From NCBI GenBank assembly GCA_023393015.1, contig JAEWMY010000005.1, positions 62,001-126,000 on the forward strand: a stretch of 64,000 nt of DNA, read 5' to 3'. Below the pieces are notes generated by a model. That model was not told the origin of the DNA, did not search any database, and saw nothing but the letters and a program-made list of their open reading frames with translations. A program made the translations under genes and the position numbers. The stretch is from Spirochaetota bacterium. GTDB taxonomy: Bacteria; Spirochaetota; Spirochaetia; Treponematales; Treponemataceae. Below are positions 43,998 through 52,400 of the stretch, in pieces (the stretch's first letter is position 1; every line of letters begins with the position of its first letter).

Positions 43998-44732
43998 TCA
44001 AGCGCGGGAGAGAAGGTCGCGGATGACGTAGCCCGCGATCGTCAGCCCCGCGACCGAAGGCACGAAGGGAACGCTTCCCGGCGGCGGCCGCTTTCCGGAA
44101 AACGGGCCTTCATCTTTCGCGGGGAGGGCCAGGACGCGGGGCTCCTCGCGTGAAAACAGCACGGGAACATCCGCGATGCCGAGGGCCTTCAGTTCTCGCC
44201 TCATGACGCGCGCGAGCGGACAGACGCTCGTCTTCGAGATCGGCGCTATCTCGAACCGCGTCGGATCGACCTTGTTGCCGGTCCCCATCGAGCTTATGAC
44301 TGGAACGCCGCCCGAGCGCGCGGCGAGTATTATCGCGATCTTGGCGGCGACGTCGTCGACGCAATCGATCGCGTACGAGTAGTCCTGGACGCGCAAGGAT
44401 CCTATCGTTTCGGGAGACACGAACGTCCGCATGGCGGAAACGAAAGCGAGGGGATTGATGTCGAGCGCGCGATCCCGCATGACATCCGCTTTCGCCCGAC
44501 CGAGAGTACTGTGCAGCGCCACGAGTTGCCGGTTGAGGTTCGTTTCTTCGACCACGTCGGAGTCGACGAAAGCGAGCGTGCCGATCCCGGCCCTCGCGAG
44601 CGCCTCCGCGACGAAAGAACCGACTCCTCCGATCCCGAACACGATGACCGATGCCTCCGCGAGCGTTCCGGTTGATTCCGCCCCGAGTATCCTCTCGCTT
44701 CTTTCGAATTGGGTTTCCGACAATCCGCTCAC
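43998..44732 (-). CDS. tcdA: tRNA threonylcarbamoyladenosine dehydratase (TcdA)
   Basis: A 244-residue ThiF/E1-like ATP-dependent enzyme that cyclises t6A to ct6A in tRNA. ATP loop GIGGVGSFVAEALARAG, N-L-N-R-Q (TNLNRQL), and the TcdA-type middle (SSMGTGNKVDPTRF, KTSVCPLARVMRREL) are present, with VPFVPSVAGLTIAG near the end. MoeB/ThiF are excluded by the missing second domain and this Cys region. Starts inside the stop of yjbQ (ATGA). Confidence 0.93.
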   Translation of the reverse strand: MSGLSETQFERSERILGAESTGTLAEASVIVFGIGGVGSFVAEALARAGIGTLAFVDSDVVEETNLNRQLVALHSTLGRAKADVMRDRALDINPLAFVSAMRTFVSPETIGSLRVQDYSYAIDCVDDVAAKIAIILAARSGGVPVISSMGTGNKVDPTRFEIAPISKTSVCPLARVMRRELKALGIADVPVLFSREEPRVLALPAKDEGPFSGKRPPPGSVPFVPSVAGLTIAGYVIRDLLSRA

Positions 44733-45145
44733 TCCCCGATAATCTTTACCAGCACGCGCTTACGCCGCCCGCCGTCGAACTCCCCGTAAAAGATTTGCTC
44801 CCACGGACCGAAATGAAGCCGTCCCTCGGTTATCGCGACGACGGCCTCGCGCCCCATTATCTGGCGTTTCATGTGCGCGTCCGCGTTCGTCTCTCCGACG
44901 TTGTGCCGGTACGAAGACACGGGTTCGTGCGGAGCGAGCTTCTCGAGCCATACGTCGAAATCGCGATGCAATCCCGATTCGTCGTCATTGATAAAAACGG
45001 AGGCCGTAATATGCATCGCGTTCACGAGACACAACCCCTCCCGAACTCCAGATTCCGAAATAAGCTCGTCGATTTGAGGAGTAATATTGATAAACTCGCG
45101 CGCGTTTTTCGTGTTGAACCACAACTCCCTCGTCAAATGTTTCAT
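44729..45145 (-). CDS. yjbQ: YjbQ/UPF0047 family protein
   Basis: A 138-residue protein with the family signature: NAMHITASVFIND, SSYRHNVGETNADAHMKRQIMG and GPWEQIFYGEFDGGRRKRV. Members can show weak thiamine-phosphate synthase activity; the true role is unknown. Preceded by AGGAGG and an AT-rich leader; co-transcribed with tcdA. Confidence 0.95.
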   Translation of the reverse strand: MKHLTRELWFNTKNAREFINITPQIDELISESGVREGLCLVNAMHITASVFINDDESGLHRDFDVWLEKLAPHEPVSSYRHNVGETNADAHMKRQIMGREAVVAITEGRLHFGPWEQIFYGEFDGGRRKRVLVKIIGE

Positions 45146-45209
45146 ATCTCCAAATCCTCCTAATTATTTATAATATATAGACTTAGTACATACTCTCGGG
45201 TTTTTTTCC

Positions 45210-45239
45210 TTGACTGAACCGGTAGTTGGTCGATATTGT
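45210..45239 (+). promoter_or_regulatory. promoter of the small Cys-rich gene
   Basis: TTGACT (45210-45215), 18 bases, TATTGT (45234-45239), just before the GGAGG of the gene starting at 45255. Confidence 0.7.
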
Positions 45240-45254
45240 AATGACGGAGGAACT

Positions 45255-45443
45255 ATGAGCCAAGAATTCAAACCGATCGACGCGCGACACTGCTATACCT
45301 GTATACAGTGGGACGGGCAACGAACCTGGTACGCAGATAAAAAACTCGTGAAGGTTGACGTGAAAAAAGAGGGGCCGTGCCGCGTGTTCCACAAGAAGGT
45401 AAAGGCCGAGTATCAATGCGAACATTTCTTCCCGATTCGATAG
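45255..45443 (+). CDS. small Cys-containing protein of unknown function
   Basis: A 62-residue basic protein. Four Cys and several His (HCYTC, GPC, QCEHFF) suggest a small metal-binding (zinc-ribbon-like) fold. A promoter and GGAGG five bases before ATG support that it is a real gene. Its 3' end overlaps the convergent aminotransferase gene by 31 bases. I do not recognise the family. Confidence 0.78.
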   Translation: MSQEFKPIDARHCYTCIQWDGQRTWYADKKLVKVDVKKEGPCRVFHKKVKAEYQCEHFFPIR

Positions 45444-46264
45444 CCGTCTAGCCATGTAGCGTACCGCTCGGAGGCTTCGATGAGTGACGGAAGCAGTGGA
45501 ACCGAAAGGATATCCCCCCGATCCAGGTAGCGCATCGCGTTGACCGGCACGAGCCTCGTTGAAGTACTGCTTACGAGCAAACCCACCGAGCGCGCCTCGA
45601 CCTCCGCGAGCGGCAATGGCCGTTCGCGGATTTTTTTTCCGTATTCTTCACAAACTGATATGAAGGTTTTTCTCGTTATGCCCGAAAGAACGTCCTCCGC
45701 GGGCGGGGTGCAAATCTCGTCAGGCGCGTCGACGAGGGCGTAGAAGACGTTCGTTCGCGTTCCCTCCGTAATCTCTTCCCGTCGGTTGACGAGCAGGGCG
45801 TCATAGCATCCGATCGACGTCGCCGCGCGATACGCCACGGTGGAAAGAAGCATGGAAAGGCTTTTTGCCTGCGGAAAGTGCCTTTCGCCCGGATACACGA
45901 GGCAGGTCACGCCTTCTCGCTCCGAGCCGACGGGCGGATAGACGGGAGGGAGCGGGATCGCATACCAGTCGGCCGATCGCCCGTCGCGTCCGATTACCAC
46001 GATCTTTACGTTGTTGTCCTCGAGGCCGTTAGCTGTCACGAGTCGCTCCAGGGCCTCGACCACGGTAATCTCGGAAAAGTCTATAGCGATGCCAAGGATA
46101 CGCGCGGACGCCACCAGCCGTTCCGCGTGAAACTCGGGGAAATGCAGCACGCCGCCCCGAACCTTGAGCGTCTCGTAGCACCCGTATCCGTACGTTACGT
46201 CCGTATCGTCGAGCGAGAATACGGCGGCCCCGTCTTCGGCCAATTCCCCGTTATGGATGATCAT
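45413..46264 (-). CDS. class IV (branched-chain/ADC-lyase type) PLP enzyme
   Basis: A 283-residue fold-type IV PLP enzyme: TYGYGCYETLKV near the start, the Schiff-base Lys in QAKSLSML (about residue 132), YDALLVNRREEITEGTRTNVF and SGITRKTFI. This could be 4-amino-4-deoxychorismate lyase (PabC), a D-amino-acid or a branched-chain aminotransferase; sequence alone does not decide. No ribosome site stands out before ATG 46264. Confidence 0.85.
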   Translation of the reverse strand: MIIHNGELAEDGAAVFSLDDTDVTYGYGCYETLKVRGGVLHFPEFHAERLVASARILGIAIDFSEITVVEALERLVTANGLEDNNVKIVVIGRDGRSADWYAIPLPPVYPPVGSEREGVTCLVYPGERHFPQAKSLSMLLSTVAYRAATSIGCYDALLVNRREEITEGTRTNVFYALVDAPDEICTPPAEDVLSGITRKTFISVCEEYGKKIRERPLPLAEVEARSVGLLVSSTSTRLVPVNAMRYLDRGDILSVPLLPSLIEASERYATWLDGYRIGKKCSH

Positions 46265-46336
46265 GCACGTACGATACGCGACGAAGGGGAAAGATGCAAG
46301 GGAATCCCGGCTTACGTCACGCGTCGAAACGCGTGC

Positions 46337-47110
46337 TTACCCGCATACCCCGATACAGAGAAACGAATACGGAGTCCAGTCGGCGCCCTTGAAATCCCCG
46401 TAGAACCGAACGTCCTTGAATCCGACCGCGGACAGATACTCCTGCAACTGATTCTTTCTAGCGGGATACAGTTCCACGCTGTTCCGTATCTCCGTTTCGG
46501 TCTCCGCGTCCGTCAGTATCGTGTCGAAATCAATCAAACCGTTTTGCTTTGGCAGGGAGTACAGCCTCGTAAGGCTTACCTCACCGCGCTCGATGGTGGG
46601 CAAACCCCTTTCAAGGTTATCGAGGATTCGGTCATAGTTGATCGTCTGAAACACGAACACGCCGCCCGTCTCGAGAAGCTCGCGTATCGAACCCAGAACA
46701 CCGACGAGCGAGTCCGGGCCGCTCGCGTGCGCGAGCGTGTTCCCCAAACAGGAAACGAAGCAGAACGCCTCCTGCGGGAAGTACGACCGCAACAGGTTCA
46801 TGTCTCCCTCAATGATGTCCACCTTCTTTCCTTCCCCCGGCAACACTTTTTTGGCAGCGAGCGAAAGAAGGGAGGTGTCCGTATCGAGTCCGACGACCCG
46901 CTCGAACCGATCCGTGAGATACGACAGTACCGTGCCCGTGCCGCATCCGACGTCCAGAAAGGAATGCCTCGACACCGCCTCCTTTCCGGCCCTGACCCCG
47001 ACAGTCCCGGCGGGACCGGGATCGAGCGCCTGATTGATAAAAGCCCCGAGCTCCTCGTCAAAAGGAAACAACAAGTCATACCAAGGTGCGATGCTCGCGT
47101 AAAACGCCAT
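46337..47110 (-). CDS. SAM-dependent methyltransferase
   Basis: A 257-residue class I methyltransferase with a canonical motif I (FLDVGCGTGTVL), an acidic strand end (VVGLDTDTSLL), EGDMNLL and a motif with SCLGNTLAHA, then VFQTINYDRIL. The same scaffold and the SCL-x-NTL and QT-x-N segments occur in the gene at 11891. Starts with MAFYASIAPWYD, typical of small-molecule methyltransferases. Ribosome site AAGGAGG. Substrate unknown. Confidence 0.9.
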   Translation of the reverse strand: MAFYASIAPWYDLLFPFDEELGAFINQALDPGPAGTVGVRAGKEAVSRHSFLDVGCGTGTVLSYLTDRFERVVGLDTDTSLLSLAAKKVLPGEGKKVDIIEGDMNLLRSYFPQEAFCFVSCLGNTLAHASGPDSLVGVLGSIRELLETGGVFVFQTINYDRILDNLERGLPTIERGEVSLTRLYSLPKQNGLIDFDTILTDAETETEIRNSVELYPARKNQLQEYLSAVGFKDVRFYGDFKGADWTPYSFLCIGVCG

Positions 47111-47145
47111 AGTGTCCTCCTTCCCGTCGCGACCGCGGAAGTCCG

Positions 47146-47652
47146 CTATATCAAACGACTGTCATAAGCCCAATGAAGCAGGGCCTGGCGTTGCCTTCGC
47201 CGACACGCCAGGTCTCCCGGCGCGCAATGAGCCCTGAGTTGCGCGACGTGCCGCGACATCGCCTTCCAGCGTCTGATTTGTCGCTCGTCGTCCGGCCCGC
47301 GCCTTCCTCGATAGTACCGGCAATACCACTGAAACCACCCCCGCGGGTCGTCCGGGTGTATCCACCCCTTCGCTCGCCAATACCACAGGGGTTTGGACGC
47401 GCTTACCAGGAAATAATTCAGTTCTGGCCGGGACGCCTCGTGACAAAGCTTCGCCCCGACGAACCAGTCTTCGGGAAATTCCGCCATGCAGTCGGTCATG
47501 TATCTTCCGCCGAAAACCCCGAGGGCAAGCATCTCTTTCGGCGTCAGGTCGGGGTTGAACCCCTCGGCAAAACCCGCACCCTCTTCCTCGGCGAGTTCAT
47601 AGCTATAACCCCGTTGCATCAAGTCGTTTACGACGACGATCTCGCCTTTCAT
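47146..47652 (-). CDS. conserved protein of unknown function, Trp/Tyr-rich
   Basis: A 168-residue protein rich in aromatic and Arg residues: EFPEDWFVGAKL, LNYFLVSASKPLWYWRAKGWI, PRGWFQWYCRYYRGRR. The pattern looks strongly conserved in the manner of a binding or enzymatic core, but I cannot name the family. Start chosen at ATG 47652 (MKGEIVVVND), where GGGG lies seven bases upstream; ATG 47658 and TTG 47700 are alternatives. The C terminus is His/Arg/Cys-rich. Confidence 0.72.
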   Translation of the reverse strand: MKGEIVVVNDLMQRGYSYELAEEEGAGFAEGFNPDLTPKEMLALGVFGGRYMTDCMAEFPEDWFVGAKLCHEASRPELNYFLVSASKPLWYWRAKGWIHPDDPRGWFQWYCRYYRGRRGPDDERQIRRWKAMSRHVAQLRAHCAPGDLACRRRQRQALLHWAYDSRLI

Positions 47653-47746
47653 CTCCATACCCCGTCCATTAATTCTTACGCACGCGTCGTACGCCGTCAA
47701 TACGCCGTCACGGACTCTTTGCCAACGCCGCCGTTTTCTGGCATTC

Positions 47747-47755
47747 TGATACCAT
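47747..47755 (+). promoter_or_regulatory. extended -10 promoter of the DTW gene, probably leaderless
   Basis: TG-A-TACCAT (47747-47755), an extended -10 element, ends seven bases before the ATG at 47762. No Shine-Dalgarno lies between, so the transcript probably begins at the start codon. Confidence 0.5.
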
Positions 47756-47761
47756 CAATAT

Positions 47762-48445
47762 ATGCAAGAACGCTGTTATCGCTGCTTTCGCCCGCTCATT
47801 AACTGCTTTTGCCCGAGGATTGTTCCCATAGAAACGAACGTGAAATTCGTCTTTCTTTTGCATCCCAAAGAGGCATACCATCAAAAAACGGGAACGGGCC
47901 GGCTCGCCGCGCTCTCCCTTTCGGGCGCCGAGATTATCGTCGGAATTGATTTTACCGAAAACACGCGGGTACGCGAGCTGACAAGCGGCAGGAACGGAAA
48001 CGAGGGCTACGGGGACGGAGCCGGATACTATCCGGTCGTTCTCTATCCGTCCGCCGATTCCCTTTCGGCCGATTCTCCGGCCTTGCGGACGGCGCTCGGA
48101 GAAAGGAAACTCCTGGTCATCGTGATAGACGCGACGTGGTTCTTCGCCCGCAAGATGCTCAAGGCCAGCGCCAACCTGACAAGCCTGCCGACCGTATCCT
48201 TTCGGGCGGAGTACCGGTCGGTATTCGAAATCAAGAGGCAACCGTCCCCCGAATGCCTTTCCACCATCGAGTCCGCGCACTATCTGATTCGCGAGCTCAA
48301 GGCCGCGGGCATAGCGAACCCCGAGGCGGACGAGTCCGGCCTCATGCGCGTATTCCGGGAGATGGTACGCTATCAGCTCGCGCGCGAGCAGGAGCGACAC
48401 GAGGCGGAGGCCGCGGCTCTCTATCCCGAGCTATTCGACAGTTAA
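47762..48445 (+). CDS. DTW-domain tRNA aminocarboxypropyltransferase-like protein
   Basis: A 227-residue DTW protein. A Cys cluster opens it (CYRCFRPLINCFC), followed by FVFLLHPKEAYHQKTGTGR and the DATW motif (VIVIDATWFFARKM). Members such as TapT (YfiP) add the acp3 group to U47 of tRNA using SAM. No ribosome site; see the promoter at 47747. Its 3' end overlaps the convergent DUF4139 gene by 15 bases. Confidence 0.92.
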   Translation: MQERCYRCFRPLINCFCPRIVPIETNVKFVFLLHPKEAYHQKTGTGRLAALSLSGAEIIVGIDFTENTRVRELTSGRNGNEGYGDGAGYYPVVLYPSADSLSADSPALRTALGERKLLVIVIDATWFFARKMLKASANLTSLPTVSFRAEYRSVFEIKRQPSPECLSTIESAHYLIRELKAAGIANPEADESGLMRVFREMVRYQLAREQERHEAEAAALYPELFDS

Positions 48446-50491
48446 CGCCGAAAGGTACCGCGAAAACTCGTCGCGGGCGTCTGCGAGGGCCTTTCGCGCT
48501 CCGTCGACCTGTCCGACGAGGCTTTCGATATCCGCGTCAAGCGAGCCCATCTTGCGAAGGTATTCCTTGCCCTGCTGGGTCTCGTTTCCCGCCGCCTCGA
48601 GGTTTTTCCTGATCCTGTCCTGTTCCGCTATCCTGTCTTTCCGTCGCTCCTCGAGTCTCGCGAGCTCGTTTTGTCGGGCGTCGACCGCCCTGCGGAACCC
48701 GACGGCCTTCTCGATCGCCGACCGAACCTTGGCGGGAAACTCGCCCGACGTCGAGTAATACGCCAGCGCGTCGACGCTCTGCTGCGTGAGGGCGATCGTC
48801 TCGCTTACCGGTGTCTGTTCCCTGACGGAGAGCGTGATTTCTCCCGCGCCCGGCAATTTGGAGGCGAATCGATACGCCGCGTCGGTCTTTTCCTCGAATA
48901 CGGCCGGTGCCGAAAGCGTTGCTCCGGGGGTAATCGGATGTTCCACGAAGACCTTCCTGTCGCGCGACGAGGCGTTTTTAAGGGTATAATCCCTGCGATG
49001 GGTCACCGTACGCCGAATCGTCAGCACTCCCTTCGCAACCGTCACGCCGGCCGTTTCCTGGGCGCTCGTCGAATTGACGACTCCCGTGACGGAAAGATCC
49101 TCGCCGTAGGCGATAATCCTCTTGTCGCGCTCGGGAAAGAACTCGATCAAGGCGTCGCCGGCGTAACTCTCGTCCTCGAACACTGTAATCGGACCCGCGG
49201 GCAGCTTCATTCCGGTGGTGTTTTCCAGGACGGCGCAGAGCATGGGATGCACGACACCGCCCGACAGGGCCTTCTGTCCCGAGAATACCGAAACCCGATC
49301 GGCCGCGACCGACGACTCCACGAGCGGAATCATCGCGCCGTTCTGCCTTGAAAGGGATACGGGTTTCTTTACCGTAAACAGAAACTGATCTCCGGCCGAA
49401 CGTACGGCTGCCGTTTCTACGGCGCCACGGGCGAGCGAGGCCCCCGCGTTACGGGTCGGCATGGAATCATACAGGGCCATGCTCGCGGAAGGAGCGGGGG
49501 CCCTTTTGGCCTTGTACTCCATTTCGGACTCCTCCGCCATCTCGTACGAAGCGTCTTCGTCCGCCCGGCCGAAACCGGATTCGTAGGTCTCGGCTTCGGC
49601 GATTCCGGCTATGGAAAGCGGAAGGACGGGACGAGAAAGATGGAGTGGCGGATACAGATTCTGTATGAACGATACGGGTCGACCCGTCACCAACGTCAAC
49701 TCGACGTTCTCCCAATCCATGTCTCCGGCGTTATCAACGATAGCCCACCCCTGTAAGAGGGGTTTTTTCGCCGAAAGGTCCAAGCGATAGGAAACCTTCC
49801 ACACCGGGGCGGGAATCACGTACCCCAACGTCGCCTTCCGGCTGCCGGTACCGGGGAGATTTACGGAAAGCGAGCGGGTCTCCCGGCCGCGCTCGGTCAG
49901 CAACACGTCGAGGGCACGGGAAAAATCGCGGGAAATAGCGGGATCCGTGAATGAAAGCGACGAGATCTCGGCGACGTTTACCGACTTCAAGCCGGACGAA
50001 TTGAACACGGTCACGTACGTCGTTTGCGAAACGGCGCCATCCGGCCGTACGCTACCGGCTCGCGTTTCTACGCCAACGATCCGCCCGACAACCTCGTCGG
50101 GAACCGAAACGCGGATCTCCGCGCCCCGCAAGCCCAGAAGGATGTCCGAAAGACCCGGGTTTCCGGAAAGATCTACGGACAGGCTTTTAAGCGTCTTGGC
50201 GAACGTCTCCTCAGACGCGTACGTCACCGACGGATTGGTCGTTCCGGGATCGTTAATTATCAGCGACTTCAATACGTCGTTGACGGCGGAGACGGGGAAG
50301 GGCAATACCGCGCGATACTCGCCGGCGATGGTTCCGGAATGCTCGAAATAGCCGACACCCGAGGAGAAAAGCGCTATTCTCCGAACGGGAAGATCGCTTT
50401 CGGCGAAAGCGCGTCCCGCGGACGCAAACAGCGTACAGCCAATAAAAAGGGCGAAAGCCCGTACGCGAAAAGAGCCCGGCGCGTTGGTCAT
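48431..50491 (-). CDS. DUF4139/mucoidy-inhibitor-like periplasmic protein
   Basis: A 686-residue secreted protein: signal peptide (cleavage near AFA-ESD, residue about 30), an N-terminal beta-rich domain (RRIALFSSGVGYFEHSG), central DUF4139-type beta sandwich (YVIPAPVWKVSYRLDL, GWAIVDNAGDMDWENVELTLVTG split by a low-complexity insert), and a C-terminal coiled coil (about residues 615-680). Family function is unknown. Start ATG 50491 with GAGGAGG upstream; overlaps the hydrolase stop by 4 bases. Confidence 0.87.
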   Translation of the reverse strand: MTNAPGSFRVRAFALFIGCTLFASAGRAFAESDLPVRRIALFSSGVGYFEHSGTIAGEYRAVLPFPVSAVNDVLKSLIINDPGTTNPSVTYASEETFAKTLKSLSVDLSGNPGLSDILLGLRGAEIRVSVPDEVVGRIVGVETRAGSVRPDGAVSQTTYVTVFNSSGLKSVNVAEISSLSFTDPAISRDFSRALDVLLTERGRETRSLSVNLPGTGSRKATLGYVIPAPVWKVSYRLDLSAKKPLLQGWAIVDNAGDMDWENVELTLVTGRPVSFIQNLYPPLHLSRPVLPLSIAGIAEAETYESGFGRADEDASYEMAEESEMEYKAKRAPAPSASMALYDSMPTRNAGASLARGAVETAAVRSAGDQFLFTVKKPVSLSRQNGAMIPLVESSVAADRVSVFSGQKALSGGVVHPMLCAVLENTTGMKLPAGPITVFEDESYAGDALIEFFPERDKRIIAYGEDLSVTGVVNSTSAQETAGVTVAKGVLTIRRTVTHRRDYTLKNASSRDRKVFVEHPITPGATLSAPAVFEEKTDAAYRFASKLPGAGEITLSVREQTPVSETIALTQQSVDALAYYSTSGEFPAKVRSAIEKAVGFRRAVDARQNELARLEERRKDRIAEQDRIRKNLEAAGNETQQGKEYLRKMGSLDADIESLVGQVDGARKALADARDEFSRYLSALTVE

Positions 50492-51525
50492 GTGTTCCTC
50501 CTCGAAAAATCCCGAATCTTGTCCATATATAGATCCGGCGCGTAAAAGTACGCGCCGATATGCGGAGCTTCCGGTACAACAACGCATTCGTTACCCGGTT
50601 TCATGCCGTTTCTCAAAAGACCGCGAACGGAGCCGACGGGCACGAGGACATCGCCCGAACCGTGGAAGTAACAGACAGGCAAACTCACGCGCGGGGCGGC
50701 CGCCTCGGGACGCATGGCGCCAAATCGGACGCCGCAAAACGCCAGGCTCGCCAGGCTCGCGCCGCGCACGATAGAGGCCGCCAGAAAGCGGTTTTTTACG
50801 GCCTCGACTAGAACGCGGGTCATGGCTTCGGAATACGAGGCGTAGCTCGAGTCGGATATCATATACCGGACGAGGGGATTAACCCGCCGGGGCTTGCTCG
50901 CGTAAAAGAGGGCGGTCGCGCCCCCCATCGAAACGCCGTGAACGCACGCGGACAGGACCCCCTCGCGCGCCGAAAGCCAGTCGATCCATCCGGCGAGATC
51001 GTCCGCTTCGCGAACGCCCATAGTCCGCTTGGTCCCCTCGCTTTCTCCGTGGGCCCGCTGGTCCATCGCGAAAACTATCCATCCGTCCGTATGATACGCC
51101 TCCGCGAGATATCCCATACCCGCCGCCGAGTCCATGAAGCCGTGCACGAGAACCACGGCCTTCCCGGTAACCGCCTCGGAGAGCCCGCCTTTCGCCGGGA
51201 CGGAGGGATACCAAAGATACCCCGAAAGACGAAGCCCGTCCCGGGAAAGTATCTCGTGCCGGGAAATCTCCCCCGATTCCCTTCGCGCGTACCAGCGTTC
51301 CTTGGCCGCCTCAAGCGGTTCCATTATCAGCGGGTCCTTGGCGTGCGCGTACATCGCGCTCGCGCGCTCGGCGTCTCGCATTTTTTCGGTCTCGAGCGCT
51401 GCGTTATCTGTCGTAAGCATGGACAGATACAGAATGGCGCCGGACGCTACCGAAAAGACGCACCAGCCCAGTACGGCTAGGCTCATGAAGGCGAAAACGC
51501 TGAAATACATCGTCTGGGCGGTCAT
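50488..51525 (-). CDS. membrane-anchored alpha/beta-hydrolase
   Basis: A 345-residue protein with an N-terminal membrane helix (about residues 10-35) and a hydrolase domain: VLVHGFMDS, DQRAHGES, nucleophile elbow HGVSMGGATAL, an acidic residue in GSGDVLVP and His in APHIGAYF. Of the YqkD/'serine aminopeptidase-like' group. Ribosome site GAGG and promoter at 51544-51572. Upstream partner of the DUF4139 gene. Confidence 0.9.
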   Translation of the reverse strand: MTAQTMYFSVFAFMSLAVLGWCVFSVASGAILYLSMLTTDNAALETEKMRDAERASAMYAHAKDPLIMEPLEAAKERWYARRESGEISRHEILSRDGLRLSGYLWYPSVPAKGGLSEAVTGKAVVLVHGFMDSAAGMGYLAEAYHTDGWIVFAMDQRAHGESEGTKRTMGVREADDLAGWIDWLSAREGVLSACVHGVSMGGATALFYASKPRRVNPLVRYMISDSSYASYSEAMTRVLVEAVKNRFLAASIVRGASLASLAFCGVRFGAMRPEAAAPRVSLPVCYFHGSGDVLVPVGSVRGLLRNGMKPGNECVVVPEAPHIGAYFYAPDLYMDKIRDFSRRNT

Positions 51526-51543
51526 TCATTATTCCTCAAGTCG

Positions 51544-51572
51544 AGGATATACCTGAGCGCCGTCCATATCAA
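51544..51572 (-). promoter_or_regulatory. promoter of the hydrolase-DUF4139 operon
   Basis: Minus strand TTGATA (51572-51567), 17 bases, TATCCT (51549-51544). Confidence 0.6.
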
Positions 51573-51588
51573 TCCTTCGCGGGGAGCG

Positions 51589-51617
51589 TTCTTTTTTCCC
51601 CGTAATCGTGATACCAT
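51589..51617 (+). promoter_or_regulatory. promoter of the YugP-like protease gene
   Basis: TTCTTT (51589-51594), 17 bases, TACCAT (51612-51617) with an upstream TG (extended -10, same TGATACCAT as before the DTW gene). Leader about 50 bases with AAGGAG before ATG. Confidence 0.55.
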
Positions 51618-51671
51618 GGTCGCGGGCACCGGCCCTTCCCTCGCGGACGTTGCCGGAGAAAGGAGCGTGAC

Positions 51672-52352
51672 ATGTATCTCGACACGAGTTATTTACTGAT
51701 CATCCTTCCGGCACTCGCGCTTTCGCTGATCGCGCAAGTGTGGGTAAAATCCGCTTTTTCGAAATATTCCAAAATCGCGAGTCGCCGGGGCATAAGCGGC
51801 GCGGAGGCCGCCCGCGTCATTTTACGGGCAAACGGCGTCAACAACGTGCAAATCGAGGGCATTCGGGGTAGCCTTTCGGACAACTACAATCCGTCCACCC
51901 GCGTCCTCTCGCTTTCGGAGCCGGTTTTCGACAAGACGTCCATTTCCGCAATCGGCGTCGCGGCTCACGAAGCGGGCCACGCGTTGCAGCACGCGCGCGG
52001 ATACGGGCCGCTCGGACTGAGAAGCGCGCTCGTTCCCGTCGCGGGAATCGGCTCGAGATTCGGACCCTACGTTGCGATAGCCGGCGTTTTGATGGGAATG
52101 CCGGCGCTCGTTGACGTCGGCATCATCCTTTTCGCCGCGGCCGTCGTCTTCTACGTAATTACCCTTCCCGTCGAGTTCAACGCATCTGGAAGGGCGGTCG
52201 AAGCCCTCAGGGCCAACGCCATTCTCACCGAGGACGAGCTGACCGGCGTCAAGCGGGTTCTTTCCGCGGCCGCGATGACGTATGTCGCGTCGACCCTGAG
52301 CGCCATGGCGAACCTGCTTCGCCTCATACTCCTCAGGGGACGACGGCGCTAA
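51672..52352 (+). CDS. YugP-type zinc metallopeptidase (membrane)
   Basis: A 226-residue membrane protein of the neutral zinc metallopeptidase 2 family (YugP). The Zn site is AAHEAGHALQHA (HExxH, about residues 98-107), flanked by an N-terminal helix and two or three further hydrophobic helices; VEFNASGRAVEAL is the conserved Glu/Asn segment. Substrate unknown. Precedes the MoxR cluster by 48 bases, separated by its own promoter. Confidence 0.92.
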   Translation: MYLDTSYLLIILPALALSLIAQVWVKSAFSKYSKIASRRGISGAEAARVILRANGVNNVQIEGIRGSLSDNYNPSTRVLSLSEPVFDKTSISAIGVAAHEAGHALQHARGYGPLGLRSALVPVAGIGSRFGPYVAIAGVLMGMPALVDVGIILFAAAVVFYVITLPVEFNASGRAVEALRANAILTEDELTGVKRVLSAAAMTYVASTLSAMANLLRLILLRGRRR

Positions 52353-52364
52353 ACCCGTGATCCT

Positions 52365-52393
52365 TAGATATTCGGCGGGATTCATGCTATACT
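52365..52393 (+). promoter_or_regulatory. MoxR-cluster promoter, probably leaderless
   Basis: TTAGAT (52365-52370), 17 bases, TATACT (52388-52393) with extended TG-C before it. The ATG at 52401 is eight bases past the -10 and has no proper Shine-Dalgarno, so the transcript may start at the ATG. Confidence 0.55.
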
Positions 52394-52400
52394 CGTCGGA

